A program made the translations under genes and the position numbers. A stretch of DNA of 64,000 nt, from NCBI RefSeq assembly GCF_025566965.1, contig NZ_JAOQJL010000013.1, forward strand, positions 1-64,000, in the 5' to 3' direction. Positions 61,463-64,000 of the stretch are shown in pieces. A model generated the notes under the pieces. It was not told where the DNA came from, did not search any database, and was given only the letters and a program-made list of their open reading frames with translations. Position 1 is the stretch's first letter. The number at the start of each line of letters is the position of its first letter. The DNA comes from Blautia_A ammoniilytica. GTDB lineage: Bacteria; Bacillota; Clostridia; Lachnospirales; Lachnospiraceae.

Positions 61463-61526
61463 TTTTATCTCAGTCGAGAAGACTCACACCTCTTTCAGGT
61501 GGTGAGTAACAGCTCGATTTGAATAT
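61463..61526 (+). repeat. 64-bp structured repeat, copy 2
   Basis: Copy of the element at 60026-60089 with two mismatches, in the same orientation. It lies in the 5' leader of the carboxypeptidase gene, between a possible minus-strand extended -10 (TGcTATGAT, 61573-61565) and the ribosome site, so in RNA it could fold ahead of translation. The 61439-61675 gap holds this repeat and two outward promoters, no gene. Confidence 0.8.
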
Positions 61527-61614
61527 TTGTCAGCTGTTTCAGACGATTACAGCTTAATATTTTTATCATAGCATATCTGTAATCAGAAATAGTATATCAC
61601 ATTTACTCCATTTC

Positions 61615-61643
61615 TTGCAAAAAATATAGTAGAATGTTAAAAT
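61615..61643 (+). promoter_or_regulatory. Promoter of the downstream GT2 gene
   Basis: TTGCAA at 61615-61620 and TAAAAT at 61638-61643 are 17 bp apart, just before the ribosome site AGAGGAAAG of the GT2 gene. Confidence 0.55.
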
Positions 61644-61675
61644 GTACAGTAATAATAAAACAGAGGAAAGAAAAT

Positions 61676-63541
61676 ATGAGTAAACAAAAATCGTCAGGGA
61701 TGAAGATCCAATGGGGACGTCTGCTGAAGAAGCTGTCTCCCTATACCATCCAGAAAGGGCTTCGCTATCTGAAGCATTATGGCCCCAGGGAATTCTGGAT
61801 CCGTCTTCACGAACGGTTTGAGCCTGAGGAGGTTCCGTATGGACCCTGGTATGAAGCATATATTCCGGATGAGACCGTGCTGGAGAAGCAGAGAAAGCAT
61901 ACTTTTGCCTATGCACCTAAGATCAGTGTAGTAGTACCTGCTTACCGTACACCGTCTGTCTTTTTAAAACAGATGCTGGAGTCAGTCCTTGCACAGACTT
62001 ATGCCAACTGGGAGCTTTGCATTGCTAACGGCAGCCCTGAGGACAAAGAGATGTGCCAGATCCTGGATGGATATCAGGCGCAGGATCCGAGGATCCGCTG
62101 GCAGCCATTGAAGGCCAACCTGGGGATCGCAGAAAATACAAATGCCGCTTTTGAAATGGCACAGGGCGACTATATCGGACTGATGGATCATGATGATCTG
62201 CTGGCTCCCAATGCTTTGTTTGAAGTGGTGCAGGCTCTCAATACAGATCCCAGACCAGAGGTTGTATATACAGACGAAGATAAGGTTACCATGGATCTGA
62301 AGGAGCATTTTCAGCCTCATCTGAAGCCGGATTTTAACCTGGATCTTTTACGCTCTAATAATTATATCTGTCATTTTTTTACTGTATCCCGGGCTATTGT
62401 GGAGAAGGTTGGCGGATTTCGCAGGGAATACGATGGTGCCCAGGATTATGATTTTATTTTCCGATGTGTGGAGGCAGCAGGCTGTGTGGCACATGTACCG
62501 GAGATTTTATATCACTGGAGGACACATAAAGCATCTACTGCTGACAATCCTGCAAGTAAGATGTATGCCTTTGATGCAGGCAAACGGGCGATTGAGGCTC
62601 ACCTTGAAAGAACCGGGACACAGGGTGTGGTAAGCCATACCAAGGATCTGGGCTTCTACAGAGTGCAGTACCCGGTACAGGGTTCTCCCCTTGTGTCTGT
62701 GATCATTCCCAATAAGGATGAAAAGGATACGCTTCAGGCCTGTATCCGGTCTATCCGTGAGAATACCTCTTATAAACATTATGAGATCCTGATCGTTGAG
62801 AATAACAGTACCACAGATGAGATTTTTGAATATTATAAGCAGCTGTCAAAGGAGCCGGATGTAAGGATCCTGCGTTGGAATGGAGTTTTCAATTATTCAG
62901 CTATTAATGATTTTGGAGCAAAAAATGCCAGAGGGGATTACTTCCTTTTCCTGAATAATGACATTACAGTGATCACACCGGATTGGATGGAGGAAATGCT
63001 AGGCATCTGTCAGAGGCGGGAAGTGGGAGCCGTAGGCGTGAAGCTTCTTTATCCGGATAATACCATCCAGCATGCAGGCTGTGTGGTAGGTATGGGAGGC
63101 ATTGCAGGCCATTTGTTTGTAGATATGCCGGCTGAGAGAACAGGATATCTGCATAAAGCATCCATTCTTCAGGACATGAGTGCAGTGACGGCAGCCTGCA
63201 TGATGGTAAAAAGAGATGCCTTTGAAAAGGCTGGCGGTTTTACAAAGGAACTTGCGGTAGCTTTTAATGATGTGGATCTTTGTTTGAAAATACGCAGGGA
63301 AGGATACCTGGTGGTGTACGATCCTTATGCAAAGCTTTATCATATGGAGTCCAAAACAAGAGGCCTGGAGGACAGTAAAGACAAAGTAAGGCGCTTTCAG
63401 ACCGAGATCGAATATATGAGAAGCCACTGGATCCAGATCCTGAAAAAAGGGGATCCTTATTACAATAAGAATCTGTCTCTTACAAAGTGGAATTATTCCC
63501 TGAAACCACTTCCGGGGATGAAGAACAGGAAAGGGCAATAA
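61676..63541 (+). CDS. Tandem-domain GT2 glycosyltransferase (3), short form
   Basis: A 621-residue paralogue of the two large GT2 enzymes, but without their N-terminal beta-rich region; it begins with a short basic helix region and the linker YGPREFWIRLHERFEPEEVP. First GT-A domain from about 81 (ISVVVPAYRTPSVFLKQMLE, LMDHDDLL) and second from about 338 (SVIIPNKDEKDTLQACI, FLNNDITV), ending HMESKTRGLEDSKDKVRRF. ATG 61676 is supported by AGAGGAAAG; the frame upstream (61634) overlaps the promoter. It restarts the glycan locus after the cobalamin/carboxypeptidase block. Confidence 0.9.
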   Translation: MSKQKSSGMKIQWGRLLKKLSPYTIQKGLRYLKHYGPREFWIRLHERFEPEEVPYGPWYEAYIPDETVLEKQRKHTFAYAPKISVVVPAYRTPSVFLKQMLESVLAQTYANWELCIANGSPEDKEMCQILDGYQAQDPRIRWQPLKANLGIAENTNAAFEMAQGDYIGLMDHDDLLAPNALFEVVQALNTDPRPEVVYTDEDKVTMDLKEHFQPHLKPDFNLDLLRSNNYICHFFTVSRAIVEKVGGFRREYDGAQDYDFIFRCVEAAGCVAHVPEILYHWRTHKASTADNPASKMYAFDAGKRAIEAHLERTGTQGVVSHTKDLGFYRVQYPVQGSPLVSVIIPNKDEKDTLQACIRSIRENTSYKHYEILIVENNSTTDEIFEYYKQLSKEPDVRILRWNGVFNYSAINDFGAKNARGDYFLFLNNDITVITPDWMEEMLGICQRREVGAVGVKLLYPDNTIQHAGCVVGMGGIAGHLFVDMPAERTGYLHKASILQDMSAVTAACMMVKRDAFEKAGGFTKELAVAFNDVDLCLKIRREGYLVVYDPYAKLYHMESKTRGLEDSKDKVRRFQTEIEYMRSHWIQILKKGDPYYNKNLSLTKWNYSLKPLPGMKNRKGQ

Positions 63542-63551
63542 GGAGGAATAC

Positions 63552-64000
63552 ATGCAGGAAGTTGAAGTTTCAGTGGTAATACCCAATTATAATGGGATGG
63601 CATATCTGGATGGTGTATTGTCAAGTCTGGAATGCCAGACATTCCGGGATTTTGAGGTGATCCTGGTGGATAATGGTTCTGCTGACGGAAGTACATCCTT
63701 TGCAGCAACCGGTTATCCCTGGGTCCGGGTGATCGAGCTTCCGGATAATTATGGGTTCAGCCGTGCGGTCAATGAAGGGATAAGGGCCTCCGCAGCAAAA
63801 TATGTGCTGCTTTTGAATAATGATACAGAAGTTGAAAAGGATTTTGTAAATGAGATGCTGTCTGCCATCAAAAGGCATAGCAATGCTTTTTCCTGTGCAG
63901 GCAAAATGGTTCAGTTTAATGACCGGGACAAGCTGGATGACGCAGGCAATTATTATTGTGCGCTTGGCTGGGCTTTTGCAAGAGGAAAGGGCAAGAGTAT
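63552..64000 (+). CDS. GT2 glycosyltransferase, partial (runs off window end)
   Basis: An open frame starting ATG 63552, with TAAGGAGGA 5 bases upstream, continues beyond the window. The 149 visible residues form the N-terminal GT-A half of a rhamnosyltransferase-like GT2: VSVVIPNYNGMAYLDGVLSS, FEVILVDNGSADGST, NYGFSRAVNEGI and YVLLLNNDTEVEKDF (with the metal-binding acidic pair). It differs from the tandem enzymes in the sequence after LNND (KMVQFNDRDKLDDAGNYY), typical of GT2 enzymes that add single sugars. It follows the preceding gene by 10 bases, in the same transcript. Confidence 0.85.
   Translation, partial: MQEVEVSVVIPNYNGMAYLDGVLSSLECQTFRDFEVILVDNGSADGSTSFAATGYPWVRVIELPDNYGFSRAVNEGIRASAAKYVLLLNNDTEVEKDFVNEMLSAIKRHSNAFSCAGKMVQFNDRDKLDDAGNYYCALGWAFARGKGKS

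Noticed and set aside
60026..61526. 64-bp repeats considered as phage or integrative element attachment sites
   Set aside because: There is no integrase or phage gene between them, only one cell-wall gene, and the repeats are strongly structured.

Overview
The window looks like chromosomal DNA from an anaerobic, spore-forming, Gram-positive bacterium of the Lachnospiraceae type (Blautia/Dorea-like; the family is an inference). The evidence is moderate GC, strong GGAGG ribosome sites, spore genes (gpr, spoIIP), the gpr-spoIIP-lepA-hemW order usual in Clostridia, a cdaA-cdaR locus, TTG-started rpsT beside holA, and secreted proteins with choline-binding-like aromatic repeats. No rRNA, tRNA or CRISPR array was seen.

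Layout. 1-120: right end of an IS200/IS605-type element with stem-loops but no transposase gene. 294-2609: a DUF2798 membrane protein and, convergent to it, a large secreted acidic protein. 2854-7400: an apparent operon of XRE regulator, DUF3169 membrane protein, M50-like membrane protease and NatA/NatB-like ABC exporter. 7536-14416: a small transporter, a ComEA-like lipoprotein, a PhoB-type two-component system with a GerMN lipoprotein, and ComEC. 14508-17424: orphan ParA with a small Ala/Lys-rich partner, then a secreted carboxylesterase. 17527-18867 (minus strand): holA and rpsT. 19119-35919: housekeeping genes (gpr, spoIIP, lepA, hemW, uvrA with probable LexA sites, mreB, recD2 overlapping comF, two unknown membrane proteins, cdaA, cdaR, an HPr protein). 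35931-39894: an L,D-transpeptidase and a GH25 lysozyme, both with aromatic wall-binding repeats.

39968-57655 and 61676-64000 form a surface-glycan locus. It holds two ATP-grasp enzymes, a pair of tiny EamA-like membrane proteins, a polyprenyl-phosphate type GT2, a WecE-like sugar aminotransferase, RmlC, a Wzm/Wzt-type ABC exporter, a fused methyltransferase/kinase-like protein with a C-terminal coiled coil, several tandem-domain GT2 enzymes and a YfhO-family membrane protein. Read together, these suggest glycan made in the cytoplasm by multi-domain GT2 enzymes, possibly capped by the methyltransferase/kinase, and exported by Wzm/Wzt. A second set (GT2, EamA pair, YfhO) could flip a lipid-linked sugar and decorate the polymer outside the cell. 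The locus is interrupted at 57656-61675 by a cobalamin riboswitch driving an exported CbiK-type chelatase and a small secreted protein, then a D,D-carboxypeptidase gene bracketed by two near-identical 64-bp structured repeats.

The most interesting parts are the WbdD-like fusion beside a Wzt with a C-terminal domain in a Gram-positive setting, the split three-component glycosylation set with ATP-grasp enzymes, the exported riboswitch-controlled CbiK, and the 64-bp repeats. All functional statements rest on motif recognition by eye; no database search was run.
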